64,000 nt of DNA, taken from Mytilus galloprovincialis. Its lineage: Eukaryota; Mollusca; Bivalvia; Mytilida; Mytilidae. The translations under genes were made by a program, and so were the position numbers. Shown here in pieces: positions 1-15,400 of this stretch (position 1 is the first letter of the stretch; every line of letters starts with the position of its first letter). Below the pieces are notes generated by a model. That model had not been told where the DNA came from, searched no databases, and saw nothing but the letters and a program-made list of their open reading frames with translations. The stretch spans positions 38,126,602-38,190,601 of the forward strand of contig NC_134850.1 in assembly GCF_965363235.1 (NCBI RefSeq), given 5' to 3'.

Positions 1-309
1 CAAATAAAATGAGCATACGTTGAGAAATCAGTGGGTCTCATTGGGGTCTAAGCGTAACGCGGGATTGCCGATATTTTTTAAGCGTTACATGTGAAAGTCA
101 AATTATTGTGCCGTGAAAACGGGGAATGAAGTCTAGCGGGACACGGGAAGTTACAAAAAAAAAGAATTACTTACATACACAGTGTTAGCGGGATACGGGC
201 ATCTGACAAAACAGTAAGCAGGATCCGTGATCAGAACACCCCAATGAGACCCCCTATCTGTCTGTTTTTTTCAAGGTTCAAATAAAAAAAAGGACTACAT
301 TTATATTAC
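1..309. other. Intron of the minus-strand gene, mostly one repeat
   Basis: No exon seen. Bases 31-254 are a terminal-inverted-repeat element listed separately; the rest is AT-rich and featureless. Confidence 0.6.
31..254 (+). repeat. ~220-bp TIR element 'GTGGGTCTCATTGGGG', copy 1
   Basis: Starts 'gtgggtctcattggggtct' and ends 'accccaatgagaccccc', an inverted repeat of about 14 bases. Further copies at 36155-36375 (same orientation) and 57735-57934 (inverted), with shared internal phrases such as 'gcgggacacggga' and 'ttattgtgccgtgaaaacg'. Too short to encode a transposase, so non-autonomous. Confidence 0.8.
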
Positions 310-426
310 CTTTAACTGATGCAAAATAATCATGTCCGTTCTGTAAGTTAAGACTGTGAAATGTTACATGGTTCACAATACCAACATCTGTGAATTCAAC
401 AATATCTGACCCGCCTTCCACAGACC
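310..426 (-). CDS. Exon: FN3-like repeat (last exon in window)
   Basis: Acceptor CTTTAACAG, donor TTAAAG|GTAATA, phase 1 to 1. Encodes 'GSVEGGSDIVEFTDVGIVNH' then 'VTFHSLNLQNGHDYFASVK'. It continues the 'AIG|S.EGG.DIV.FTDVG' pattern directly. The reading frame is open at the donor, so the gene goes on beyond the left edge. Confidence 0.85.
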
Positions 427-3400
427 CTGTTAAAGCAAAAGGTGTATAATATGCTTCAACGATAGTTTAGGTGTTTTGCTTGCATTATTAATGTTCCCCA
501 TCTCTGCTTCAAAATTTAAAAAAAATTGATGTGTTTCCTTTAAATGCTGATGACAATTGTTTATTATATTATGTTTCGTGTAAATTGAATAGTTGTTGAA
601 ACAAGTACCTTTTAAACATTGTTTAATCTAACTCGCTCTAATTATGACCCTTGAATCTAACCCTTAATTCCGTGTAATTTATTTTTTTTTATCGAAATAT
701 GACCTTCATTCATGTCAACAACTATACTTTAAGTGTTAACCTTAACAAAAGCTTATACATTACAAGATGAGAGCTGAACTTATCTATTGAATTTCTCGAT
801 GATATAAGATTGTAAATAGAGGCTACTGGCACACAGTCAGACATACACTAACAAATGGCTTTTACTAGGACAAGAAATATTTATAATGAACTCGACCTTA
901 ATCTGTTTCAAAATCATTCTTTAAAAAATTTAACCGTTGCAGTTCAGGAGATTCACTAAAAGTTTTTTTTTCTTTTTTCTTTGTATATTCAATAAAATTC
1001 TACCATTTTAAACATCGGTTAACTACTGTCTGGAAATATATCTTAGAACGTCTTCAAAGAATTTATGTGGAGTGTTCTTCGTCATATTTGTTTTTGTTAT
1101 AATGAGTTATATCTAACTGTTACATTAAAGTGACCAATGATTTGAAAAATATAAGGCAATTCATTCAAAATCCTACCAATAGCAACTTGGTATTGGCGAA
1201 TTCCAGTACTGTGACTTGCTGTACTATATTCTTCAACATCCAAAAATGATTCCCAATTTACGAAAATATAAGATGTTGTTGTCTGAAACTATTGAATATA
1301 ACAGTTACTCATCCTACAATTAAGGACTTATAAATCTCTGCTATTAATATAATCAGTTGTTTAACCATATTTTGGTTACTAAATGCGTTTCATGACTTTT
1401 CAATTTGTTAAATGTGTTTGAACTTTAGTTTTGCAATTTGATAAGGGGCTTTCTGTTTTGATTTTTTTAGAGTTCGGAATTTTTCTTATTTTGCTTTTTA
1501 TCGCTCATTTTTTGTATTGCAAACATAATGTTAACAAATGTCATTTTCAAATAGTACCGATTGTGCCTAATCCTTTGGAATTTGTAATACGTGTATCAAG
1601 CATCAATTGAAAATAATTTTGTCATTTGAAACAAAAAGTTAGATTAGCTTGTGGTTTTTACGACATTTTTTAGGACAATGACCGTTTTGAAACAACGATT
1701 TGTGTGCTAGTATCAAACAATACTACTAAACAGTTTTGAAACAACGTGTTGTGTGCTAGTATCAAACAATACAACTAAACAAAATGAATGCTTTTGGTTT
1801 GAATTATTCCTGAAAAAGAAAAGAACGGGGGTGATTTTTTTGTTTGTAAAATCATATGTTTCAAGCTTAGATTTTTTATGTGGATATAAAACAAAATGAT
1901 AAAAATAATACACAATTTAATTGATTGTCATTTGGCTCTACCTAAAGTGATTTTTATGTTTAACTATTATGAAACTTATGGTATGTGATTTCTTACGGAT
2001 TTAAAATACTGGAAAATACCATAGGTGTCGCATTTGGAGCAGGATATACATATCCTTGTAATGTTCCAGATATCAAGGGTCTTGTCTTTCAAAAGCTTCA
2101 ATTCTAAATTTATTTTCTATTTTGTATGGCGATTTGTATTGTCTTGGTGTCGTTCCTCGTGTCTTGATTTGAATTTCTTTTTGATAGCAATATGTAATTC
2201 GGACTACTTCTCACGATAATATACAGAGATTATTGATAGGGTAAACAACAATTTCTATTAAGGAGAACCGAACCGTCAATTAAAAATCATTTTACATTTA
2301 ACTCATTTGAATATTCAAATTACCTTAATCTGTGTTTCTACAGTTGGACCAATCCATACTTTCCCAGTGATAGGAGGTGTAAGATCAACAGTTATACCAT
2401 CACTGCATACACTAATTTCCTTTAGTGATTCTGTCCACTTCTCATGCTGAAGTGTTTTTGATGGAGCGTAAATGCATATCGTGTAGCGTTTACCGTGTTC
2501 TAGTGGATTTTCGTCATTGAATAACACATTAATGTAAACACTCTCTGAAAAAAACACCCATAAATGATTGATTAGTGTGAAGTGTTTTTAAAATGCAACA
2601 ATGCTGTATAGCTCATAAAAAGCACGTAGAGAACATATAACAAATAAAAGGTCATCACTTATTTTTCTTGCTCTACGAAATACATTTTGATATCTACATA
2701 GACATGTTAAAAAAGATTGATAGTTCAGAATTCCGTGTTATAACATCAATAATTAAAATAATAATAAAAAAAACTATACGTAAATGTCTACATTTTACAA
2801 GTTAGCCTATTAGTATATATGTTCTATTTCCTTCCTTTATTCTGTTTAGAACTGAAGGGAAATATGAGGTATACGACATTAAACAGCAATCATATATATA
2901 TGTATATATATTTATTGTCTATCAAAAATGTAAAATAAAAAATTTAAGGAAAATTCAACAGTTATGTACCATACTGAGATCGGGAATTTCCTTATGTAGA
3001 AATTTATATTTTAAAAAGCCATATTATCAAATCATGATATCAAGATTTATCAAATTCGCTTATCGTATATTGTTTTAATAAGCAACACAAAATACAAAAA
3101 AAAAACGAAACGATTATGATGTCCTATACAAAGTCAGGAATATTGCAGTTGTTATGTAATAAAATTGAGAATGGAAATGGGGAATGTGTCAAAGAAACAA
3201 CAATCCGACCATTGAAAAAACAACAGCAGAAGGTCATCAACAGGTCTTCAATGTAGCGAGAAATTCCCTCACCCGGAGTCGTCCTTCAGCTGGCCCCTAA
3301 ACAAATATATACTAGTTCAGTGATAATGAACGCCATACTAATTTCCAAATTGTACACAAGAAACTCAAATTAAACAATACAAGACTAACAAAGGCCAGAG

Positions 3401-6400
3401 GCTCCTGACTTGGGACAGGCGCAACATTGCGGCGGGATTAAACATGTTTATGAGATCTCAACCTTCCCCCTATACCTCTAGCCAAAGTAGATGCATAACA
3501 ATACTCAATAGTCGTTTCTATGTATTTTGCAATGTCGTAAGTGTTTTTTGTACTTCGATGTTTCTGTTGTTTTGTTGTTTCCCTCTTATGGTAGATGTGT
3601 TTGCAGCGTTTTGGTTTGTAGCCCGGATTTGTTGTCTCTTATAAGTCGATTTGTGAATTTTGAACAGCGATATGCTACTGTTGCCTTTATTTAGGTAACA
3701 AATAGGTAAACAGAAAATTCAAGAACATAAACTGAAATCAAATAACCTTACAAGTAAATACTATCTCTTTGTTTTGTTCATAAGCTTCTTTCATATTTAA
3801 TGTATATTGAAAACTTAGTATCAAAAATAAATATAAATTACTATATCAAATTTCATAATTGTACCAGTATGTCCACATGTAACAACATCAGGATGTGAAC
3901 ATGGATCAGAAAGATGAATGCTGTTGAAATCCTTGTAGAACGTTAAGGCATCTAATGATTTTACTTCTATTACTGCCCAAGTAAAGTCTTTATGCCGTAG
4001 TGAATGCCACACAGCACTTAAAATGTTTTTATATGGTGTGTAGTCCACGTCTTCAATATTCCATTTGCCATTTTCTTCTAGATATATTTCTTTGCCGTAT
4101 CCATCTCTTATTGATTCATCTGGAAGACGAAGAAATGACGGTTGGTATGTATCATTGAAATGATTTTAAATGTAATACATATATTAATACTATATGCAAA
4201 TCCTGTTTACCTTTAAAATATAAACAAAAATATTAAAAAAAAAAACTTTTATGAAAACATACCTCCATTTAATTGCTGATCTCCAGCAGCATCTATAACT
4301 ACGTTTGGAACAATAAATTGATTGTCAGCTTGTACATTGCACTGTTTAATTTCAGCCAATGCTGTCTGCCACACACCGGCTCTATTATATCCACGTAAGG
4401 CAATAATACGACATTTTGAAAAATCAATTTGACCCAGCAAATGAATTGTAAAGTGTGACTGTAAAAAAATAAGACATTTAATTGGTATTTTTTTCATTAT
4501 CATTATTGTCCTATAATATCTAAACGATGACAAATTGGGACTCACTAAACCTTTATGTCAAAAAATTGTTTTCATGTAGAACGAAAACAAAATATGTGCA
4601 AAAATTTCTCAAAATTATCTTAAAATTATAACTTGCGTTAATAGAAGGATGAACTATACCAGTGGGACAGTCAAACTTTTCATAGATCTATCCTTACACA
4701 ATACCTCTTTGATAAACATATTATTTGAAAATTCTAATCTAATGCCGAAATAACAATGTGATTATTCATAAAACAACATTTTTATACATTTTTACGACGA
4801 ACAAATAAAATGTAGGACTAATGATGCTCGTAATTTCAATTTGAAAGAATGTTTTCTAAAATTTTCTTGTTTACATCTTCTTTAATATTATTTGTTTACA
4901 CTTCAGAAGAATACATGCATTACTTTATTATTTCAACACTAGTCGAATTTGGGAAAGTAGTAAGAACATTTTTTATAAAAACTGTGATTGTATTTTCCTT
5001 TTACTTAAATGTGATGGTAAAGATCACTGATGAGACACTTAATAAAAAAAGATTAAACGTACGAAAGAGCTGTTCACTGCTGATATATTATCTGCTTTCA
5101 GCCAAGAATGATATATTCCTTTTGAACTATCTTGTAGACTGTATTCGTAATGTGATATTACACTTCTTGCTTCCTCTTCATCCATAATGTCGGGATCATA
5201 CATATTTGCAAACATGATTTCTATCTAAGATTTAACAAAATACGTTTCTTTATAAAAAATATTGTTCAATAACAACTGATTTTCTTTTTTTAATATTGAA
5301 CGATATTGCTTTTAAATCAGTACATCTTTTTTTTTTTTTCTTAATTCCAAATTTTTTAAACATTCAGTATTCTCGTCGTTTTACTTTTATCTGACCCTCG
5401 TTTCTCTTTAATCATAGTCTGTTGCTTATCAAGATTTAAAACATTGCTGTTATGTGTTATGCAAGAAGGTATAAAAGCAGGGTATCAATAAAGGTGCGCT
5501 AAATACTCCTTTACAGAATAATTCCCCGTATAACAACATATTATTTAAGTTATAAGGAAAGACATAGTTATTGACAGTTGCTCTTAAAACGTGTAGGGGT
5601 AAAAACGAAAAAGATAATACCTTATCTGTAGTGTTAGTATGATGTGTGTAATCAATCGATATAGGTCCGGTAACAGGTTTGTTTGGTATTATGGTTACAC
5701 CGCTAGTCTTGAGCGCAGGAAAACAAACTTGGTCTGCACAAAACTTCACTGATAATCGATATGTTCGTCCAGGATCAAGTAAAAGATCACTTGCTGTCAG
5801 CGCCATGTTTTGATGGATTGAAGTATATTGGTAGTCCATTTCATTGAAAGTGCTCCAAAAATCTGAAATTTGTAAATCGCTAATTATTTCATGTAATATG
5901 ACATAATCTAAGGAGAGTTATACATAAAGGCATCAGTAGTATGCTGCTGTTCGATAGTCATAAATCGATGAAACGAAAAAATCATGGTTACAAATCAAAA
6001 CAAAGGGTAACACAACTAAAAGAGGAAAACAACGGAAAAACTGAAACACGAAAACAAACGCCAACAAACAGACTTTTTGAGAACAACTTACATATTCCTG
6101 ATTTTGTACATGACATTTAAGGATATAGTGTTGGGTTGAACATGGATTTATGGCCAGCCAAACATCTTGCTTACATGGAATTTGATAGTAGATAAAGAAT
6201 GTTCTATTAATATAATTGAAACTACCTTTGAAATCAAATGGTATTCTGTAACTATTAGGTAAATTATTTTAAATATCAGTTTTTTAAATAATTTAAATAA
6301 TCACTCTGGTATTTGCATGCAAATAAAGATATTGTTCTCTCAAATGATATCTTTTTGGAATTAACCTTTACCTGAGGAATGCATCATCTCGTCATGAATA

Positions 6401-9400
6401 CTCTAGAAATGCGCTTTTGAAATTTTGACCTCTATTAAAATTATGAAATGTGTCGCTCTCGTCAGGAGCTCCAATTCAGTTTCCTAGTATGGCACTACTA
6501 TAGGTCATTTTGGACATTTGCAAGATTTCTGTGTCACAAATGACAACATATATCCATGAATTTTTTTTTTCACGCGAGGTATAAAAGACGGCTAGCATTA
6601 TTGGAACACTTCTACTTTCCCGTTAAGTGCACTTTCTTCTACCTAATTTTCGAAAGCGTTAATCGTGCATAATTCTTAGATTAGTGAAGTGCCGTTTCCT
6701 CATTTCAACTTTGGATGTTGTTATTTCTGCATGCACAGTCCTTACACTTAATGTTTTATTTTCTCGTTAGTTATACGTTTGTTTTCTTTTGTAGTCCTGC
6801 TTTCTTCATGCTATATTTCCAATTATTTTATTTACCCTCCCTTTAGGTTCATTTATCTAACTGCCGTTTTACATGTTATACTAAAGTTTCGTTTATGGTA
6901 ACTACAATGTATTAAACAAGAAAACTTACCCCCAAGCCAATGCCGCTCATCTATACTCCAAAACGCATGTGTTATGAATGGTATATAATCAAATGGAATT
7001 TGAAAATATGAACTCAAAGTAGTAGTGGATACTTGAAAAGCCTTGTCTACAGCACAATTTGGTCGTGTATCCTGTTGAGCATACATAAATACAAAATTTA
7101 AACGAATGAATTCATCTTTTGTCTTCTGAAATATTGCAATGCCGTTGTCACTTTATTTTCGACTTGTGAGTTTGAATGCACTTTTGTTATCTTTCGCATC
7201 TCTTTTGCATACAATCTTTAACTTGAAAATTTGTATTATGCAAACGATATATCAGTCATTATATTAGAAATGTGTACATATGCAAACGAAAAAATCACCA
7301 AATGTACCAGTCTTATAAATTTATACTCAATACCAATTTGTTTTTGTTATTTTACTTTTTTTCGTCTACAACGGACTCATTTTGGCTCTTTAATCGAAAA
7401 ACACAAATGCCAAGTTAAGGAGTATAGAAGACCCTAAAAATCAAAAGGTTTTGACAGATACAGCTACAGTATTTTTTTCCTGAGGTAGAAGGTACCAAGT
7501 TTTTCGTAAGCAGATATATAAATATGACAAGGTAGCACAATACAAAGATTTTTTCACTCCCAATCAGATAACTTTAAACTGATGTAATTCATTTCATCCT
7601 TCTTTATATTTTATAAATGAGGTACCAAAAGAAAGAAGAAAGATTAATCTTTCAAATTCTAATAATTTCATTATGAAATAATTATTACATAATCAATTGT
7701 TATGTAATTAGTTGCTATATTGTAATGTCCAAATTGAATGACTTTAGCGTCGTCGTTCTTCATAGCATTCCAAAGTATTTGATAGATTCTTGTACAACAC
7801 AGCTTGACCTTCAAAACTGTGTCTCAGATTTCCAAAAACATCAATAGAACAACTGTTATACCAAATTGAATTAAGTGATCTCTTATGAATTGATGTTGCA
7901 AACTTCATTGAAGATTTATGAGAGAATGAAATACAATAGTAAAAATCTGAGACACCGTTTTGGAGGTCAAACTGTGTTGTGCTAGAATCTATAAAATATT
8001 TTGGGATGCTATGAATAACAAAGAAACTAAATTCATTCAAGTATGGACATCACAATATAGCAACTAATTACATAACAATTAATTATGTAATAATTATGTC
8101 ATAATGAAATTATCACAATTTGAAAGAGTAATTATTCTTCTTTCTTTTGGTACCTCATTTATAAAATTTAAAGAAGGATGAGTGGAATTACATCAGTTTA
8201 AAGATGTCTGATTGGGGATGAAAAATCTTTGTATTGTGCTACCTTTATGATAATTCATTTCAATGCTGAAGTCCTGACTCCAGCAGTTGAATCAACATAG
8301 TGTCTGAAGAGTAGAGAACTAATTCATTCCAAGCCTTATTTTGTACATGTGATGTATCCCTCTATGAACGAGTGACTAATAGTATTTTGCTAAATAATAA
8401 ATTAGTTTTGTTAATCTGTTCACTATTTAATGTTCAAATTTTTGTAGAATAAACTTGTAAGCAGAATGGATGTATTCAAGCCCTTGCATAATAATCTATA
8501 GACATTTCATCACAACCCTGTAATTAACACTTAGCGCTGATGATAATATTTTCCCATCGTTCAATATCAGTAGGTATATGATTTCTTGTTTTAAATGTGA
8601 TTAAATGAGTTAAATCTAGCAATTTTTACATATATGTATTGTTTAGATTATTTGCATTAAGAACACAGTAGTTTTGTTTGGATTAATTTTTCACATTGAC
8701 AGCTTATAGAGAAAGATTGATTTTGACAAAAAGAATAACTTTATATGATTTGTAAAATTTAAGTAGAAATAAAATCAAGACGCAATTTCGAATGCAACAG
8801 AAAGTCTGAGGGAAACAGATGAACAACCAAATGAAATAAGAATTTAAAAAGGTTTATGTAAGGATTATTCTGAAAAACTGCGCCAAATATGTCACCATGG
8901 GTAGAAAACCTTAATGTTTCGAATAATACAACCAACATTTATGCGAACAGTAAATTTACTTAAAATGAACATATGCCTATAACTGCTTGCATCCACTCCG
9001 TTTGAACTGTGATGGATAGTTGTGCTTTAGCAAACATACCACATCTCTTCAGTTTTATATATCAATGATATTGTATGTCACCACTTACGTGCTGTTCGAA
9101 CTGTTTTAAAAATTGAACAGTTTTTCCGAATGTCTTAAGTGTTTTTACCGAAATGGATGGATTGTCTTGAACTTTTAAGTTTCATAGTTAAATTGGCACT
9201 CTGACTGTTAAATTAAAGCGTACCAAATGCGTCTTGTAATGAACTTAACACTTTAGATCTATCTTTTGAAAAACTTTGCAGCATGTTCAAGACTTTCATA
9301 TCATTAATAAGAGATCTATATTCTCTTTCTCCATCTTCTACATACCTGATCATGGTGGCTCGCGTTTAATGGTAAATTTTCTGGAAAAGATGAACATGGT

Positions 9401-12400
9401 ATAGCAAAGTTGAAGCTGATTAAATGTATTTTTATATGTGTCAGTATATTAAACAAATGAACATGTTTGTGGAAAGAAATCTAGTAGTTATTTTTTCATT
9501 GTCTGAAACAGCTCTACTTTTGAGTCTCTTTGGCTTGTATCCGTTATACCCTCGAAAGCAATTCATATACATCATTTGCTATATGTAAATGATGTCACCT
9601 AGAGTGACACAGGGATGTGTTTCTGTGTTCTGTGTGTTGCGCTTATTGCCTCTTCTCAATTTCCAGACGATTGCGTAATTATTGTTATAATCATATAATG
9701 TACATAGTCAGGAGTATGCCAGTTGTTTTCCATTCGTTTGAAGTGTCTCAGCATTTGATTTTGACATTTGATAAATAACCTTCAGATTTGAACATTCCTT
9801 GGAGATTGATATAATGTTATTTTACTTTTTAGAGACAAATAATTTGGATTACTTACCTGTACAGTTTTCTCCATCAATAAGTTTTAGTTTTGACAAAGAC
9901 CAATTAGGATCTAAAAACGTAACACCATCTGAGGATACAAACACTGACCCTGTCAATGTTTCAGCAAACACTGTAGTGTAGTATCGCTATAATTAAACCA
10001 TTATAAATTATAAATCGAACATACTATTTCAATAATTCTATAAATAAAGCAGTCCATCCATTTGTCCGAATTGTTGGTTTATTCATTCAATAGTTTTATA
10101 ATATTAAATTTTATATTAAAGTTTATATAATCAAAATTCATCATGTTATGAAATCCCCCCATCTATATTGAATATATCTTGATCTAGAACCAGTTAAATA
10201 GATCCATGTCTGCTTATTTGAAACTGCATGTTAATTAATCGAAATGTTGGTTTCAATAATTGAAATTTTGGATAAAAAAAGCAGATAGTCCGTTTAGCTA
10301 GGCTTCTGGACCACCATCAAATGGTTGACCGATATAATGTACCGTCTCTTAACTCACAAGCGACATGTTTTCAAAGTCTAATGATCTTAAGCCATATACA
10401 GACTGTGCCTGTATTTTTTAGTTGATAGTTAGAGACACTAACGTGGTACATATTGTAGGCACCCAGTCTCTTTTCGAAACATCTTAGGTTGGGGTTTTTC
10501 TTTGGAGGGGAAGATTTTGTTTACGAGGTTTGAAAAAATTAAACAACTGTTGGCTCGTATTTACACTTGATCGTTAGAACATTACTGATGAGTACTTATG
10601 ATTTTTGCAATATTGTCGAAACAACAATTTTAGAATATGGTATATGAAAAAAAATCTAATTTTCTTGCAAATATTTATTCATAATGCTTTCTTAGTTCGT
10701 GTTAGTTTAAAAAATACTTAATTAGAGATTGCAACCACACAGCAAAAAACATTTACCACATACTTGAAATGAATATGTTGTAAGTCCAGAGAATAAGTAA
10801 AAGGTATAATTGGCAGTTATTTTCCTCTTTTCAGCAACATCACATATTCCTGATGCGGTTCCTACACAGATATAGTATGTTAAATTCAAATGCGGATGAT
10901 AAAACTTCGTCCAACGGACAGCTAGATTTTCTGTATGGGCATTAAAGTCAATGTCTTCTATGTCCTGAAAAATGTATTGAATATAGATCTATAAATAATG
11001 GATTTGTACTGAAGTGTTTTTTTTTAAATTATTAATGTATGCATTTGAAATTGTATATAAACAAATGCAACAATGTCATGAATTTTCAATTCCTGCGATG
11101 CATGTCTCACTAATAGTCAGTATAAGGACAAATTGCTAATATCATTAAGTAGGATTGATTTTAGTTCTTAATCCTTCCATGTATCCCCTTTCACTTTTTC
11201 TATGTTTGTTAACTAAAAAACCATATGAAAGAAAGTCCAATTATATGAAAATAAGAACATGTTGAGAACTCTCCCCCAGAGATCAAATGACACAGAAGTT
11301 TTACAACTATTGGTCATCATATGGCCTTCAACAATGAGTAAAACACTGGCATAGTCTTAAAGCCCCAAAAAAGGCAAATGTAAAACAATAAAACTAACGC
11401 TCAGATTTATGTAGAAAACAATGAATGAAAACAAATATGATATATAGCACAGAACGACAAGCAGTGATTAACAGGCTCCTGTAGAGTGTAGTCTATTTGT
11501 AGATTATTTCAGAAATTTCTATATCTCAAATCAAATAAGAGTTTTCAAAATTGAGTGTTCAAAGCAAGACAATAGTCGCATCTTTTATGTGTTTAATTCA
11601 CGCATATGAAAGAATTTGTCACTTTTGAAATATTAGAATTCTATCAGTTTTGACTTTAAGAATATACTAAACTTTTACAATTTTTGGATCTAAGGTTTGC
11701 TTTTATAGTATTGTATATATTTTGAGGTTTATGATTTAACTTAGTTCTATTAAAAATAATCAAAATGAGTCTGAGAGAATTTTTGTTAAGCAACTACTTT
11801 TGCGAATTGGAATTCGAATTGATAAAAACTTTTTCGAAAGTTCAAATCTTTTCTTCAAAATTCTTCAGACTTCTTATACGCGTTTCATTAATGATATCTT
11901 TATGGGTGATTGTTTGATAAAACCGTTGCATATAGGGCCTAAAATTACAAAAACAAAAGATGTTTACTATCAAGTTAAAACCGTATACCTTGATTGGGAT
12001 AAATGCTGTCGAATTCCCCAGAATATCGATAACAATACCTTTACTAGGTAATACTGTATCATGACTGTAAGGGACAGATGTCTTTACGACGAACAAACCA
12101 GCCATATTTGTAGCCTTGATTGTCATGTAATACGTATGATGACCAAGTAACTTCCAGTCTAACTCAGATACATTAGTTGCAGTACATATGTAATCCGATG
12201 AATGAATACATGGTCCCTTTTCTGTCACCATAGAGTACTGTTGTACGTCAGTAGAATACGGTTTGTGTCCTGAAATATTGATTACCACCCGTTTTAATAC
12301 TAGATTATTAAATCATGATATAAAATAATATTAATAACTTTTACTTTGTTAAGTACTAAAATATATTGTTATTCTGTTTAAGTTACAAATGGAAATAAGA

Positions 12401-15400
12401 CAAGTGTCATTATACTTCAAATATTATCACATAAGGCGTTGTGTAAAAATCCATGCTAAATAATACTCGGAAGTATTTATAATTGATAAATAACATTTTG
12501 CACTAACAAATTATACATTTATACATTTTTTCTTGCAAATGAATTGCTATGATAGACTTTTACTGCTACCACATTGTTGGAACCTCTACTGAAAGAATGT
12601 AAAAAGTACCACAGAATATACTATCACAAATAGCTACAGTTAAAAATCTATTTTAAGATATTGTATGACTCTGTTCTTGGGTTTGATGCTCAAAACAACT
12701 TCTTAGGGTAATTTGATGAGTAAGTTAGAAACTAGTTAGTTTGCAAAATAGTGTATCTTTTAATGATATTTACCTATGGCAAATGCATAGTCAAGTGGAA
12801 ACGGGTTATCACTATCTATGAAACTCACAGAAGACCAATTTGCCACAAGGTACTTTTCAGACAGATATAAATCGATATATGATCCAACAAACAAAGGCGG
12901 TGTTGTGTCAAGTATAAACGGACCAACGTTCTGCAAAATAAACAACAACTGGTTTACTTTTGCTTGCATTAAATTGCAAAATAATCGTCATACGCATTAA
13001 ATACCAAATCAATCAAACAAGATCAGTTTTGCTTAGTGTGTTGTAAGAAGAACGGTAGATCATTAATATCGCAAAATTCAAACAAGTGAAAATCACTCAT
13101 TTTGGCAGATATGTGGCCTTACATAAAAACAGAATACATAAAAAAAAAACTTCAAACAAATGTTTGCTACTGCTATAAAGTGGATTGAAACAGACATTAT
13201 CTTCTATAGTTATGTTTGCTTATAATTAGAAAGTCAGAGTTATTTTTAATGTTAGACTGTATAAGGTGGATCATCGGTATATATTTCCTCAGATATAATT
13301 ATCTATACTTTGCCAAATTAAGATTTTACAATGATTCTTTCCAAAAATGAAATAATAAGTATGGGTCAACGTGCAATTTTTCAAGCTGCAAGTCATGCAA
13401 AATTGCACAAATTTCATAGATTGTTCATGAATAAACACATTCTTGTGAATAAAAAGAAGTCTTCGATATAGAATTTTGAAGTAAAATATGAAAAGATATG
13501 TTTTATGCTATGTTATTAGAAAATAAAAAAAAAATGATGTCACCCTTGATTTTCGTGCTACAAGTATAAAACCTTTACCATAAGACTTATCGCCTTAAAT
13601 GGCTAAGTTGAAAAAATTGATTCTTAAAACAGAAGTATTTGATTTCTTTTTAAAAAAAATTTGGATAATGCTATAAATTACTTATTTTCCTTTTTACAAA
13701 TAAACAGACTTACACATAAATTGAAAGTCTGTTTCAAGATTTGCATATTTAGGCAAAGAACCAGACTTAGTGTGTACTGCTATTGAACAAAAAAGATGGC
13801 CGTAAACAGTAAATCTATCTTATGACGACTAAAATCAGAAACTAATGATGTTGATGATTTAAGTAATGGCTCACCTGATAACCTATTACATTGGATTTGC
13901 TTATAGACTTTATAATGATATAAAACACCTTTCCTTCTGGTACTCCAAAGTGATTTATTAAGATGTGTGTGTGGTGTTTAGAAGACTGGAATGTCATTAA
14001 GTCCGGTGCAGTACTCCTCGACACTGTCGAAAATCCAACTTCATAATCATCAATTAGCGAAGCATCAACAGCTGGTGCCCATGTTATGTTTAACTGAAAC
14101 AAATGTATATCGTACATGCGATTAACGGAAATAACATAAAAACTTTATGGTACCTTTGCATTCTGAACATGTAACTCGTTTAACATTCATCCTTTTAATC
14201 ATTATTACTATAATTTGATCTAGCGTACCTTTTTAACGAATAGTTTCTTTTACAATAATGTCAAAATAGCTAGATGATATTATGTTTATGAACATATCTT
14301 ATAAATAGTTAACAAAAGTTCTAGGATTATAACTTAGTACGCCAGACGCACGTTTCGTCTACATAAGACTCATAAATGACGCTAATATCAAAATATGTAT
14401 TAAGCCAAACAAGTAAAAAGTTAAAGAACATTGAGGATCCAAAATTCCAAAAAGTTGTGCCAAATACGGCTAAGGTACTCTATGCCTGGGTTAAGAAAAT
14501 CCTTAGTTTTTCAAAAAAGATCAAAGTTTTGTAAACAGGAAATTTGTATCAAAAGTACCAGGATTATAATTTAGTACGCCAGACGCGCGTTTCGTCTACA
14601 TACGACTCATCAGTGACGCTCAAATCAAACCTAAGCTGTTAATGCAGGATTTTCTAATTTGCTTGCAGTTCTCTTGACCTGCATGATCTCTTTCAGGAAT
14701 TTATTTTTAAAGCAAAAAATAAAAGACTTTAATGGAAAGAATACATACCATATGTATTTTAGGAATTACTCGAGTAACTAAGGCTGAAAACGATTTGGTC
14801 TTTATGCAAACGTTGTCAGCATTAACTGATGTTTGTGATGTCGGGAATAGTTCAATGTTTTCGGTCAGTGGTTCTGAAAACCTGCAAATAAATAATGAGC
14901 AAAACGATACCTTCGTTTCTACATATTCAGGTATTGCTTTAAGTAATGTTAACATACAAAATTTGACAATTTTTATTTCTTTAGCCTCATTTTCCAGTTT
15001 TTAACATGATGAATAAAGATTTTAAGGCTAACCTCAGTACGAAAGGTTTAGCCCAGGAGTCAACTTTCAACATGTATTTTGTTAATATTTAATTCAAATT
15101 CACTATTTCAATACTTACTTGCATTTGTTTGTACTATTTTCCAATTTATGACGCTGAAGATTTTGATCGATATACCATTCATTGCCATCAACTACTCTTA
15201 CCAAACGCGGTTTTGTCCTTGCATTCATTATAATTACATTTCTAACTGAAGGAACTGTGGTTGTAATAGTAACACCATCTGAGCAAACAGGTTTAGACAT
15301 ATGAAAGGCTTTATTGTATGCAACCACTGTGACGTAGTAGGTCCCAGGACTTGATGCTGTATACATTGCAAATGTCTCATAGGTATCGTTACTCTAAATA

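Noticed and set aside
5063..5187. Plus-strand 112-codon open frame at 4849-5187
   Set aside because: Antisense shadow of a well-supported exon (5063-5224, minus strand), with low-complexity hydrophobic content.
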